Assembly: GCF_025854375.1 (NCBI RefSeq)
Contig: NZ_CP107575.1
Coordinates: 806,001 to 870,000 of the forward strand
Length of the DNA stretch: 64,000 nt
Origin: Glutamicibacter sp. JL.03c
GTDB taxonomy: Bacteria; Actinomycetota; Actinomycetes; Actinomycetales; Micrococcaceae
Reading direction: 5' to 3'
Positions 9,563-18,741 of this stretch are shown in pieces. Positions within the stretch are counted from its first letter, which is position 1, and each line of letters starts with the position of its first letter. The translations under genes and the position numbers were made by a program. The notes under the pieces were generated by a model that ran no database searches, was not told the DNA's origin, and saw nothing but the letters and a program-made list of their open reading frames with translations.

Positions 9563-11197
9563 TTACGGAACAGAGCACTCGTCGTTGTTGGCGGCGATCT
9601 GCGAAATGCGGGTGGTGTATCCAGCCATTTCCAGCTGCACCAAGTATTCCTCGGTGATTGGACTTCCATCAGGCTGGGTGAATTCCTGGTCTGAACCATT
9701 GGAAAGCTTGGGAGCGTTATTGACATCGGTGGCATCCGAAGTATCTTCGCTCTCTTCAGCGCTTTCCGAGCTCTCGGAGGGCTCAGAGGACTTGGAGGAA
9801 TCTTCATCCTTCTTCGGGGATTCAGACTTTTCGGACTTCTTCTTATCGCTCTCCGATTGCTTGGCAATCAGGGTGCGGATCCTTTCTTGGAGCTCATCGA
9901 AGTTGGGATACGTCGAGAAGGTGCGTTCGAAGTCCGGTGCGCCCAGAGTCAGGCGAGCCATGGGCTGCGAAGAGACTTTCTCCGCCAAGGACACGAAGGA
10001 GCCCAGCTGGCCGGCCGGAATATTGGTTTCCACCAGCTGCTCACCAGCGGACATGATGCTGGTGAAGTTGGTCAGAATGGTCTGCGGGGTGAACTGCTTG
10101 ATGATGCCCTGCTGCAAGCACTGCTGGCGCTTGATGCGGTGGTAGTCATCGGTGAAGTCGCGTGAGCGGGCAAACCACAGGGCTTGCTTGCCGGTGAAGG
10201 TGTGGGTGCCCGGAGCGAACCAGTGGGTGCGCACGGTGCTGTTGGGGTAGCGCTTGCCGTTGTAGGGAACCCAGCCACCTGAATCAATGGTGACGCCGCC
10301 CAAGGCATCGACGAACTGCTCAAAGCCAGCCATGTCCACCATGACGTAGCCCTGGACCGGCAGCCCGGTGGTGCCTTCCAGCGCGTCCATGGCGGCCTGG
10401 GCTCCGACGTTCTTCACCGAAGACGGGAAAGCATCAGCGTGCTCGTCGGCAGCGTTGCGGTAGATCGCGTTGAAGATGCATTCGTCGCCGCAGTTGTAGC
10501 CGTCAGGCCAGATCTTCTTCATCGGCGAATCATCGGCGAAGCGGGCGCCCTGGAAGTTGCGCGGTACCGAGATCAGCAGGGTCTTGCCGGTCTTGGCGTC
10601 CACTGAAAGCAGGGCCACCGAGTCTGTGCGCACGCCCTCGCGGTTGGAACCGGAGTCGGCGCCGAATACCGCGATGTTGTAGCGCCCGTCGATTGGATCA
10701 AAGGCCGGGCCTTCATCGAAGACGGAGACGATGGTCTCGCGACCCGTATTCAGCAGGGACGCGCCGTAGATGAACACGCCACTGGTAGCGACCACCGCAG
10801 CCAGGGTGAAAACGGTGACGATCGCGCGCATTCCGGGCGCCAGCATGCCGGGCCGGATGATCACCAAGGTGTTGATGAACATGATGAACCAGCCGACGGC
10901 CAACGTGCCGAGCACGATGATCAGGAACAACTGGAAGTTCGGGTGCGCCACCCAACCGAGGATGACCGAGCGGTTGATGAAGTAGAGTGCCAGGATGCTG
11001 AGAATGGCAACCCAGCACAGCATGGTAATGGAGACCGCAATCCGTCCGAGTTTCCGATTACCGGCAACCAGCTGAGCGCTGCCCGGGAAGAAGATGGTCA
11101 GAAGAACCAAAATCAGCGCACGTTTGCTGCGTTGCGGAGCGCTAATCGTCTCCGGCTGGCGCAACGGACTTGGTGCGCGGTGACTGGCAGAACCCAT
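9563..11197 (-). CDS. LytR-CpsA-Psr (LCP) family cell-wall polymer ligase
   Basis: LCP enzymes transfer lipid-linked glycopolymers onto peptidoglycan at the outer face of the membrane. The 544-aa protein has about four N-terminal hydrophobic segments, starting with a segment containing FFPGSAQLVAGNRKLGR. The LCP domain follows, with AVFGADSG, RTDSVALLSVD, ISVPRNF and the arginine motif ARSRDFTDDYHRIKRQQ. The C-terminal region contains about 50 residues very rich in Ser, Glu, Lys and Asp (9700-9860), then a short conserved end with a Cys. The gene lies between manA and purE on the same strand, as in other actinobacteria. It is probably involved in wall polysaccharide or teichoic-acid attachment (inferred). 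Confidence 0.9.
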   Translation of the reverse strand: MGSASHRAPSPLRQPETISAPQRSKRALILVLLTIFFPGSAQLVAGNRKLGRIAVSITMLCWVAILSILALYFINRSVILGWVAHPNFQLFLIIVLGTLAVGWFIMFINTLVIIRPGMLAPGMRAIVTVFTLAAVVATSGVFIYGASLLNTGRETIVSVFDEGPAFDPIDGRYNIAVFGADSGSNREGVRTDSVALLSVDAKTGKTLLISVPRNFQGARFADDSPMKKIWPDGYNCGDECIFNAIYRNAADEHADAFPSSVKNVGAQAAMDALEGTTGLPVQGYVMVDMAGFEQFVDALGGVTIDSGGWVPYNGKRYPNSTVRTHWFAPGTHTFTGKQALWFARSRDFTDDYHRIKRQQCLQQGIIKQFTPQTILTNFTSIMSAGEQLVETNIPAGQLGSFVSLAEKVSSQPMARLTLGAPDFERTFSTYPNFDELQERIRTLIAKQSESDKKKSEKSESPKKDEDSSKSSEPSESSESAEESEDTSDATDVNNAPKLSNGSDQEFTQPDGSPITEEYLVQLEMAGYTTRISQIAANNDECSVP

Positions 11198-11215
11198 GTA
11201 CTTGTATGACTTTCC

Positions 11216-11746
11216 CTAGGAAGCGAAATTCTCGTTAGCAACTTCATCGCGCAGCGCAGCACCCTTGGCATGGGCTGACTCGCGCAGTGAATCCGCGAAC
11301 TGAAGCAACTTTACCTGTAACGACTGTGCAAGTTCGTCGGTTCCCGAGGCGAGGGTGCGCACGGCAAGCAAACCTGCGTTGCGCGCGCCGCCAATGGAAA
11401 CGGTCGCTACGGGGACTCCTGCTGGCATCTGGACGATGGACAACAGGGAATCCATTCCATCAAGTTTAGCCAGGGGAACTGGAACTCCGATGACAGGAAG
11501 CGGAGTAACAGCTGCGAGCATGCCCGGCAGGTGAGCGGCGCCGCCAGCGCCGGCGATGATCACGCGCAGCCCGCGCTCATGCGCTTTTTTGCCATATTCG
11601 ATCATTTCGGTAGGCATCCGGTGGGCCGACACCACGTCGGCTTCAAATGGAATGCCGAACTCGGCCAGCGCCTGGGCCGCCAGGCGCATCACTGGCCAAT
11701 CGGAATCCGAACCCATAACTAGGCCGACAAGAGGTGCATCAGACAT
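11216..11746 (-). CDS. purE: 5-(carboxyamino)imidazole ribonucleotide mutase (class I PurE)
   Basis: PurE converts N5-CAIR to CAIR in de novo purine synthesis and is the partner of PurK. The nucleotide-binding start [13 protein letters not shown], the SAHRMPTEM block with the catalytic His, and [14 protein letters not shown] are all present. The 176-aa length is normal. The start is the ATG at 11746, preceded by AAGGA at a good spacing. The frame extends further upstream to 11842 but that part is not conserved-looking. PurK lies 73 bases upstream on the same strand, with a hairpin in the gap. Confidence 0.96.
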   Translation of the reverse strand: MSDAPLVGLVMGSDSDWPVMRLAAQALAEFGIPFEADVVSAHRMPTEMIEYGKKAHERGLRVIIAGAGGAAHLPGMLAAVTPLPVIGVPVPLAKLDGMDSLLSIVQMPAGVPVATVSIGGARNAGLLAVRTLASGTDELAQSLQVKLLQFADSLRESAHAKGAALRDEVANENFAS

Positions 11747-11774
11747 CAGATTTTTCCTTGGGTGTGTCATTGGT

Positions 11775-11806
11775 AAGAGCCACTGCCCGAAGGAGCAGTG
11801 GCTCTT
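11775..11806 (-). terminator. Hairpin between purK and purE (attenuator-like)
   Basis: A perfect 12-bp stem (AAGAGCCACTGC) with an 8-base loop sits in the 73-base gap between purK and purE. On the minus strand it is followed by only a weak T run, so it may be a partial terminator, a processing site or a stabilising structure. Confidence 0.5.
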
Positions 11807-11819
11807 GCTGGAATACAGA

Positions 11820-12980
11820 TCAGTTCTTGGCGTCCACGCCATCGCGGATCAGCGCGGCGACTTTATTTGCCTGCTCGCGCAGTTCATCCACGCTTTGCCC
11901 GGCAGTGGCCACCACATTCACATGCCCGATCTTGCGGCCAGGGCGAACGGACTTGCCGTAGGCATGGACCTTCACCTCGGGGGCCGCGGCCAGGGCTGCG
12001 GAGAAGGCGGAGTACAGGTCCTGGTTGGCGCCACCGAGGTAGTTCTTCATGACGGTGACTCCGAGTTCGCGGGTCTGGCCCAAGGGCAGATCCAAGACGG
12101 CACGCAGGTGCTGCTCGAACTGGCTGGTGACCGAGCCATTCATGGTCCAGTGCCCGGTGTTGTGCGGGCGCATCGCCAATTCATTGATGACGAACCCGGC
12201 ACCGACACCAGGGGTTTCGAAAAGCTCGGCAGCCATCACGCCGGTCACGCCGAATTCGTTGGCGATCCGCAGGGCGGCCTCGGCGGCGGCATCGGCGATG
12301 GCCTCGTCGAGGTCCTGCGCGGGAGCGATGACCTCGTCGCAGACGCCATCAACCTGAATCGTGTGGACCACGGGCCAGGCCTTGGCCTCGCCGGAGGGGG
12401 TGCGGGCCACCAACGCGGAGAGCTCGCGGGAAAAGTCGACCTTGTCCTCGGCCAGCAGCGGGCCGTTGGCAAACCAATCGGCGGCATCTTTGGCGTCCTG
12501 GGCGTTATCGAGCATGCGCACGCCCTTGCCGTCGTACCCGCCGCGGGGGGTCTTGAGCACGATCGGCCAGCCGGTTTGCTCGCCGAAGCTGATCAGCTCT
12601 TCGATGTTCTCGACCTTTGCCCAGGCAGGGTTGGGCAGGCCCAGGCGTTCAATGGCCTCACGCATGACCAGCTTGTCCTGGGCATGGATCAACGCCGCAG
12701 GACGCGGCTGGATATTGACGCCCTCATCAATCAGCGTGGTCAGGAATTCGTTGGGGACATGCTCATGGTCAAAGGTGACGACATCCTTGCCCTGGGCGAA
12801 GGCACGCAGGGTATCGAGGTCCTTGTAGTCGCCCACGGGCGCATCAGGAACGCTGCGGGCGGCCGAAACATCGGGTCCTTCGGCCAGGATATGAAGTTCA
12901 AATCCTAGGTTCAGGGCCTCGGGGGCCATCATCCGGGCTAGCTGCCCGCCACCAATCACACCAATTTTTGGAAAGCTCAC
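11820..12980 (-). CDS. purK: N5-carboxyaminoimidazole ribonucleotide synthase
   Basis: This ATP-grasp enzyme makes N5-CAIR from AIR, bicarbonate and ATP, and its product goes to PurE. The 386-aa protein starts with the [12 protein letters not shown] nucleotide fold. Other blocks are VTFDHEHVP (the usual text is VTFEFENV or TYEIEHV), [12 protein letters not shown] and the metal-binding [14 protein letters not shown]. The gene is first in the purK-purE pair and is divergent from the GtrA gene. Confidence 0.96.
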   Translation of the reverse strand: MSFPKIGVIGGGQLARMMAPEALNLGFELHILAEGPDVSAARSVPDAPVGDYKDLDTLRAFAQGKDVVTFDHEHVPNEFLTTLIDEGVNIQPRPAALIHAQDKLVMREAIERLGLPNPAWAKVENIEELISFGEQTGWPIVLKTPRGGYDGKGVRMLDNAQDAKDAADWFANGPLLAEDKVDFSRELSALVARTPSGEAKAWPVVHTIQVDGVCDEVIAPAQDLDEAIADAAAEAALRIANEFGVTGVMAAELFETPGVGAGFVINELAMRPHNTGHWTMNGSVTSQFEQHLRAVLDLPLGQTRELGVTVMKNYLGGANQDLYSAFSAALAAAPEVKVHAYGKSVRPGRKIGHVNVVATAGQSVDELREQANKVAALIRDGVDAKN

Positions 12981-13147
12981 GATATCTAGGGTAACGAAAG
13001 CGCGGTTCAGAATCGCATGTGAGATGTCTGATTACTCTCACAATTCGGTCAATTTCCAGAAAATACGGATAAAATGGCAAGATCGCGTGCCCGGAGTTCG
13101 GCTCCGCGCGCCCTGTTACTGCTAGCCAGACGGGAACTTGATTCCCT

Positions 13148-13153
13148 GGAGGA
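13148..13153 (+). promoter_or_regulatory. Ribosome binding site GGAGGA deciding the GtrA start
   Basis: GGAGGA precedes the TTG at 13158 by 4 bases. It is the only strong site in this frame and argues against the upstream ATG at 13074. Confidence 0.6.
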
Positions 13154-13157
13154 CCAT

Positions 13158-13727
13158 TTGCTCGAGCGCATCAAATCAAAAATTGCCGGACTCATCTCGC
13201 TGTTCTGGCGTGAAGTTGCGAAGTTCGGCGTCGTTGGTGGCATCGCGTTCATCATCGACTCGGGCATCTATGTCTGGCTATTGCACGGTTCCATGAGCGA
13301 CTCGCAGGTGAAGGCAAAGATCATCGCCGGTGTTGTTGCGACCATTTTCTCCTGGGTAGCCAACCGCTATTGGACCTTCCGCCACCGCCGCCAGGCCAAC
13401 GTGGTCCGCGAGCTGGTGATGTTCATCATCATGAACGCCATCGGCCTGGGCATCGCAGCAGCCTGCGTTTGGGTGACCAAGTACTGGCTGGGACTGACCG
13501 ATCCGACGTCGGTGTTCATCGCCGGCTCGGTGGTCGGCTTGATCCTGGGCACCATCTTCCGTTTCTTCGCCTACCGTTTCTGGGTCTTCGGCAACGAAAT
13601 GGACGAGGAAGAAGAATTCGCCCACGATCACGAAATCCTCGGGCGGCCCAAAACCGATACCGGTGCAGCGGTGGATGGATCCGCCGGGCCCACCGATACC
13701 GGTTCAACGCCAAAGGTCATGCGCTAG
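13158..13727 (+). CDS. GtrA family membrane protein
   Basis: GtrA-like proteins are small four-helix membrane proteins proposed to move polyprenyl-linked sugars across the membrane. Here the helices are near KFGVVGGIAFIIDSGIYVWLL, IIAGVVATIFSWVANRYWTF, VMFIIMNAIGLGIAAACVWV and FIAGSVVGLILGTIFRFFAYRFWVF, the standard family pattern with NRYWTF and YRFWVF ends. The TTG at 13158 has GGAGGA just upstream and gives 189 aa. The longer frame from ATG 13074 adds 28 Arg/Ala-rich residues. The tail is acidic (DEEEEF). The stop codon overlaps that of the convergent TIGR03089 gene by 4 bases. Confidence 0.88.
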   Translation: MLERIKSKIAGLISLFWREVAKFGVVGGIAFIIDSGIYVWLLHGSMSDSQVKAKIIAGVVATIFSWVANRYWTFRHRRQANVVRELVMFIIMNAIGLGIAAACVWVTKYWLGLTDPTSVFIAGSVVGLILGTIFRFFAYRFWVFGNEMDEEEEFAHDHEILGRPKTDTGAAVDGSAGPTDTGSTPKVMR

Positions 13728-14452
13728 CTGGCAGGCTCATAGTCGAAGCTGATGCGCTCGCCTTCACGCAAGCGCTCGGTGACTTCCACGCCTTCTTCCA
13801 CGAGCACCACCGCATCGCCGGCTGCCCACTGGCCGATCAGATAGGGCAGGAGGGCCAGCAGCGGCTGCTGCGCGCGCACCAGGATGGTGCCCCGCGCTTC
13901 AACCGAACTGCCAAAGAGCTCATTGAGCGCCAGAGCCGAACCGGTGCTGCTTGCAATAGCGGTTGTTGCGGAAGAAACAGCCGACGGGTAGAACTGATCA
14001 CCATATGAACGTACCGAGGCATTGAAGTCCTCGGCGACGGGGCCGAGATCCGGGCCGAAGGACAGCGCGAGAGCTGCCTGGTTCACGGCGAGGATTTCAC
14101 TGCTTCCGGGGATGCGCTGATCGAGGGGCTCGGCAGTGATCCACAGCGTGGCCTGTGCGGCGTTGCCATGTCCGGCATCGACGAGAGTCGAGCCATGATG
14201 CAATGAGGCCAGCGCGAGCACCAGGGACTTCCAGTGCGGGGCAAGGTCGATAACGACGGTGGAACCTTCATCCAGATCGAAAAGATCGCCGAGCAAATTG
14301 GCGCTTTTGGCTACCCAATTGTCAAATACTCGCGCGGAGAGCTCGATGCGCTCACCGCTGCGTGAGTGCCACGTCAGCCACGGGGTAGCCGAGGCCCGTC
14401 GTGGAGCAAGTAGTTCCTCCGCGAAAGTTCCCTGCCGTTGAATGCTGCTCAT
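13724..14452 (-). CDS. TIGR03089 family protein
   Basis: The 242-aa protein belongs to an actinobacterial family distantly related to the N-terminal half of AMP-binding acyl-CoA synthetases. Visible features are LTWHSRSGERIELSARVFDNWVAKSAN near the start and STVVIDLAPHW and LVDAGHGNAAQATLWIT in the middle. The ATP-binding P-loop and the C-terminal domain of true ligases are absent, so enzyme activity is doubtful. The family is normally found next to LCP, glycosyltransferase and whiB genes, as here. The role is unknown but probably linked to envelope polymers. Confidence 0.85.
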   Translation of the reverse strand: MSSIQRQGTFAEELLAPRRASATPWLTWHSRSGERIELSARVFDNWVAKSANLLGDLFDLDEGSTVVIDLAPHWKSLVLALASLHHGSTLVDAGHGNAAQATLWITAEPLDQRIPGSSEILAVNQAALALSFGPDLGPVAEDFNASVRSYGDQFYPSAVSSATTAIASSTGSALALNELFGSSVEARGTILVRAQQPLLALLPYLIGQWAAGDAVVLVEEGVEVTERLREGERISFDYEPAS

Positions 14453-14740
14453 TGAACGTCCTTTAAAACTAGATACTGAGAATTCACCGAGAATTCAAGC
14501 AAGTCGGGACTCGCCCGTCTCATCTGCCTGTTTTGACGGCGTGTTGTGCCGAGAGTTTCCTGAGAAGCCTTCTTAGAATGGCCTCCCCACTTGACTCTAG
14601 CGGAGTTACACGGATGTAATTAGAGGGTGAGTCCGGCGGAATCCATCACATTCTCTAGATTGATGGAATAAATGCTGCCGGATGGGTAGGTGCCAGAGAA
14701 GGCCCCATCCACTCAAACCAATCGAAAGGTCAACATCACC

Positions 14741-15265
14741 ATGGCGAATCTGGAGCAGGGGTACTCCGAATTTTCGACCTCGGCTGTTGCGTCCGCTCAG
14801 TACGGGCTTGAAGACGCACCGTCTGACTGGTTTGTCGATCCTCAAGCCGGTGAGTCCGCACGTGTTGCAGTAGCAGCCGACCTGGAGACCGCGGCCGACA
14901 ATTACCTTAAAGAGCACGAGACAGCACCGGACGCTGAAGAAATTCCTTCCGTCGGATCCTGGGCGCCGGAGCTGGATGAGGACGAAGAAGTACGCGACAC
15001 CATCAAGGCCGTCTGGCTGGGTGTTGGCGGCGAAGTTGATGAAGGCGAACTGGGCTGGCAAGCCCGCGCACTGTGCGCGCAAACGGACCCGGAAGCGTTT
15101 TTCCCTGAAAAGGGCGGTTCGACTCGCGACGCGAAACGCGTCTGCGGCGCATGTGTTGTCCGCTCTGAATGTCTAGAATATGCCTTGAGCAATGATGAGC
15201 GCTTCGGCATATGGGGAGGGCTCTCAGAGCGCGAACGTCGCCGTCTACGGAAACGAGCAATCTAA
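14741..15265 (+). CDS. WhiB family [4Fe-4S] transcriptional regulator (WhiB2/WhmD-like by context)
   Basis: Wbl proteins bind a [4Fe-4S] cluster and control division, development or stress genes. The cluster ligands are Cys112, Cys135, Cys138 and Cys144 (C-x22-C-x2-C-x5-C). The turn GIWGG at 156-160 and the basic end ERERRRLRKRAI follow. The neighbours (GT2 gene, DUF5719, TIGR03089, manA) match the WhiB2/WhmD locus, a class linked to cell division in other actinobacteria. The product has an acidic N-terminal extension of about 105 residues, so it is longer than the core family (about 85-110 aa). The start is ATG 14741 behind AAAGG; GTG/TTG starts upstream are possible. Confidence 0.93.
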   Translation: MANLEQGYSEFSTSAVASAQYGLEDAPSDWFVDPQAGESARVAVAADLETAADNYLKEHETAPDAEEIPSVGSWAPELDEDEEVRDTIKAVWLGVGGEVDEGELGWQARALCAQTDPEAFFPEKGGSTRDAKRVCGACVVRSECLEYALSNDERFGIWGGLSERERRRLRKRAI

Positions 15266-18200
15266 TTCGTCCGCCAATTCACGTCACCGCCATCGTTGCC
15301 TCGCACGATGGCGCTGACTTTTTACCACGCACTTTGGCCGCGCTGCGCAACCAGTCGCGGCCTATTGAACGATTTGTCGGAGTCGACGCTTCTTCCTCCG
15401 ATGCTTCATTTGAAGTCCTTCGGGCCAACCTGCCCTCCAACGCAGCCCTGCTGCTGGCCGAGAAAGGATCCCTCGGCCTATCCCTGGAAGCAGCTGTAGC
15501 GCAGCTTCCAGAAGCCCGCACCGACCGAGATGAGTGGCTGTGGATCATCCACGATGACTCCATGCCGGCGCCTGATGCTCTTGAAAGCTTGACGCGAGCC
15601 GTCGAAGCGTCCGAATCGGTGTCCATCGCCGGCTGCAAGCTGCTGGATATAGACAACCCGCGGCACCTGGCCGAAGTAGGCCTGAGCGTAGACCGCAAGG
15701 CGCAGCGCCTGACCATGATCGATACCGACGAAGTCGATCAGGGCCAGTACGACGGACGCAGCGACTACTTTGCCGTGTCCTCGGCAGGCATGTTCATCCG
15801 CCGCGAAGTCTTCGAAGACCTCGGAGGATTCGACCCGGCGATTCCAGGCCGCGGCGACGACGTGGATTTGTGCTGGCGAAACCGCTTGGCCGGACACCGC
15901 GTGGTAGTGGTCCCGACCGCCAAGATGTACCACCAGGTCGAGGTAGTCGACTCCTTGGCTGGACCGCGTGAAGCCAAGCGCTCAGAAGTCTTCCAGCGAC
16001 TGAAGTTCGCTTCGCCGCTGGCTTTGCCGTTCCTATGGATCGGGCTGCTCTTCGGAGCCATCGGCCACTTCCTGCTGGCCTTGCTCGCCAAGGACCCGGG
16101 CCATGGGTTCAGCCACCTCGGCGCGACCCTGCGTGGCCTGTTCACTCCGGGCAAGCTGGCGGCCTCCCGTCGCAATGTCTCGCAGATTCGCCAGGTCCCT
16201 CGCCGGCAGGTACGCAAGCTGATGACTTCGGCTGCCCAAGTGCGCGAATACCGCCGCAACCTGAATACCGGACGCGATGACGCAGAAGTCTTCGGCGATG
16301 GCAGCGGAGCCGACGCCATGGTGGAGCCCAGCGGCGATAACTTCTCGGACTTCGTCAGAATCGCCCGCCCGCCACGCACCACTGCGGTGCTCTCTCTGGT
16401 CTTCGCGCTGCTGCTTTCCGTGGCCGCCTCGCTGATCGCTTGGCGCAACGTGCTGGGCGCTTCGGCACTTTCCGGTGGCGCCTTGCGCCCGTTCTCGCAG
16501 AGCACCCAGGAAGTCGGCGCCAACGCCCTGTCCTGGTGGCAGAGCATCGGCACCGGTGCGAGCGCGCCGCCTGACAACTCGGATATCCTCTTCTGGCTGT
16601 TCTCGCTGGTGACATTCGGCCACGCCAACCAGGCCTCGCCCTACCTCTTCCTCGCTGCCATGCCATTAGCGGCACTGAGCGCATGGTGGGGGATTGGAGC
16701 GGTCAGCCGCTCCCGAGCCGTACGATTCTTCGCGGCGCTCATCTGGGCACTGCTGCCATCGCTGGCCTCCGCCTTGGCCTCGGGCCGAGTCGGTGCCGCG
16801 ATGGTGCATATCCTCCTGCCGGTCTTTGTCATGGCAGTCCTGCGTTCCATGAACGCACAGGTAGCCGTCGAGGGGGCCAAGCCCAAGACGGCGAAGCAGC
16901 AGTCGGTGGCGGCCTGGACGTCCTCAGCTTCGGCAGCCTTGCTGCTCTGGGCGATCTCCGCAGGATCGATGGCGTTCTTCCTCACCGCCACCGTGTTGAT
17001 CTATGCCTTGGCTTTGTCTTCGCTGCGGCGAGCGCGCAGCCTGTGGTGGATCCCGTTGCCGGCCGTGCTGTGGAACCTTCCGCTTTTGGTGGCTTCGCTG
17101 AGCGAACCACGACTGCTCTTCACCGAACCAGGAGCTGCCACAGCATTCTCGCCGGCAGCGCCATGGCAGATGCTGCTCGGCTTCCCGGAAGCCTTCGACC
17201 CCAAGGTCGGCCTGGTGGGCTGGGATATGCTGCCTGCCGGCCCATGGGCACTGGTTGCCGCCCTCTTGGTCGGCGCACCGATGATTCTCATGGCGGTCTT
17301 TGGCACCCTGAGCTCCGCATTCAGCTTCAACGCCGTCATGCGCCGGAACTCCCGCCGGCTGCTCTGGGCAGCTGTGATCGCAGTGGCCGCAGGATGGGCC
17401 ATCGGCTTCATCCCGGTCTCCATGGATTCGCACACCGCGGTCACCGCGTACACCGGACCATTTGTTTCCTTCGCGGTATTCGCCCTGATGGCCGCCGCCG
17501 CCAATGCCTTGGCCGCTGCGCGCCACGAGGACAAGCCACGCGCCATTCGTGGCGGTGCTCCTCGGCCGATCTTGGCCCTGACAGCCGCACTGAGCGTCGT
17601 GGCCGTTCTGGCTTCCGGCTCGGTGCTCCTGGCTACGCAGCTGAACCCGGCTGCAACCTCGGAATCCCTGGCCAAGCTGGTCAACACCCAGCAGGTGGGC
17701 CCATCGCAGCCACGTACCCTGCCAGCCACGGCGGCCGATGCTGGACGTTCGGAATTCCGGGAACGCACCCTGGTGCTCAGCCCCCGGTCTTCCGGCGAAA
17801 TCGACAGCCAGCTGGTGTCGGGCTCGGGTGAAACCCTGGATAGCATCAGCCGCTATTCGCAAGTCAAGGCGCTGGGCGGAAGCCTGCTGGATCCAGAGCG
17901 CAATGAAGGATCCATCACCGCTTCGGTGCAGAGCAAGGCCGTGGCCATGCTGCTCTCCGAGTCGGCGCTTGATTCCCGCGAGTCGCTGCGCGAACTGGGC
18001 ATCGGGTACATCGTCCTGAACGAAACCGGTGAATCCGTTCCAGCGACCGTGCGCACCCTTGACGCCGCCACCGGCCTGGCCTCTGTCGGCCAAACGGACA
18101 GCGGCTGGCTCTGGCGCGTGGATTACGGGACCTCGGCCGGCGCTGAAGGAACCGGTTTCGCACGCCTGGTCAGCGAAGACGGCGCAGTCACCGTGTTGCC

Positions 18201-18741
18201 GACCGAACGCGGAAAGAGCAGCAAGGTAGAAATCCCCGCATCCGATGCGAAGCGCACCCTGGTCCTGGCCACTGCCGCCGATGCCAAGCTGCGGGCGAGC
18301 TTTAACGGTGATGCGCTGCGCTCCGTCGCCTACCCCGAGGATTCGGACACCCGCTGGGCGCAAGCTTTCGAGGTTCCCGCCGAAGGCGGCGAACTGACGC
18401 TCTCGCACAAGGAAGCCATGGCCACCCCAGTCCTGGTTCTTGGATGCCTGGTCTTGCTGATCACCATATTGCTGGCCATCCCGGTTCCAAGCTCCCGGCG
18501 CTTCGCCAACTACCGCAATAGCGATTACCGGTTCCGTGAACCACGGGCAGAAGACGAAGAACTGGCTGACGGTTCCGAGGTCCTGGCGGCAGCTGAAGTG
18601 CAGAGCCCTTCCACGGCCACCGGCGTGCTTCCGCAGAGCCGACGCGAGGCCCGTGAGCGTGCCAATGAGATCCGGGAGAACTTGACCCCGAAGCTCAACG
18701 ACCGAATTTCGGACGATGACGCCGAGCAGGAGAAGAAGTAG
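15211..18741 (+). CDS. Large membrane glycosyltransferase, family 2 N-domain
   Basis: The 1176-aa product joins an N-terminal GT-A fold to a long polytopic region. The GT2 domain (about residues 23-290) shows VTAIVASHDGADFL, a DDS metal-site motif in WIIHDDSMPAPDAL, and GRGDDVDLCWRNRLAGHRV. About 12-14 hydrophobic segments follow between residues 270 and 880. An extracytoplasmic stretch then precedes a last helix near 1085 and a charged tail. The start is uncertain: ATG 15211 overlaps the end of whiB by 55 bases, lacks a ribosome binding site, and no other standard start precedes the conserved domain. It likely assembles a cell-surface polysaccharide. The next gene starts at the stop codon. 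Confidence 0.9.
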   Translation: MGRALRARTSPSTETSNLIRPPIHVTAIVASHDGADFLPRTLAALRNQSRPIERFVGVDASSSDASFEVLRANLPSNAALLLAEKGSLGLSLEAAVAQLPEARTDRDEWLWIIHDDSMPAPDALESLTRAVEASESVSIAGCKLLDIDNPRHLAEVGLSVDRKAQRLTMIDTDEVDQGQYDGRSDYFAVSSAGMFIRREVFEDLGGFDPAIPGRGDDVDLCWRNRLAGHRVVVVPTAKMYHQVEVVDSLAGPREAKRSEVFQRLKFASPLALPFLWIGLLFGAIGHFLLALLAKDPGHGFSHLGATLRGLFTPGKLAASRRNVSQIRQVPRRQVRKLMTSAAQVREYRRNLNTGRDDAEVFGDGSGADAMVEPSGDNFSDFVRIARPPRTTAVLSLVFALLLSVAASLIAWRNVLGASALSGGALRPFSQSTQEVGANALSWWQSIGTGASAPPDNSDILFWLFSLVTFGHANQASPYLFLAAMPLAALSAWWGIGAVSRSRAVRFFAALIWALLPSLASALASGRVGAAMVHILLPVFVMAVLRSMNAQVAVEGAKPKTAKQQSVAAWTSSASAALLLWAISAGSMAFFLTATVLIYALALSSLRRARSLWWIPLPAVLWNLPLLVASLSEPRLLFTEPGAATAFSPAAPWQMLLGFPEAFDPKVGLVGWDMLPAGPWALVAALLVGAPMILMAVFGTLSSAFSFNAVMRRNSRRLLWAAVIAVAAGWAIGFIPVSMDSHTAVTAYTGPFVSFAVFALMAAAANALAAARHEDKPRAIRGGAPRPILALTAALSVVAVLASGSVLLATQLNPAATSESLAKLVNTQQVGPSQPRTLPATAADAGRSEFRERTLVLSPRSSGEIDSQLVSGSGETLDSISRYSQVKALGGSLLDPERNEGSITASVQSKAVAMLLSESALDSRESLRELGIGYIVLNETGESVPATVRTLDAATGLASVGQTDSGWLWRVDYGTSAGAEGTGFARLVSEDGAVTVLPTERGKSSKVEIPASDAKRTLVLATAADAKLRASFNGDALRSVAYPEDSDTRWAQAFEVPAEGGELTLSHKEAMATPVLVLGCLVLLITILLAIPVPSSRRFANYRNSDYRFREPRAEDEELADGSEVLAAAEVQSPSTATGVLPQSRREARERANEIRENLTPKLNDRISDDDAEQEKK

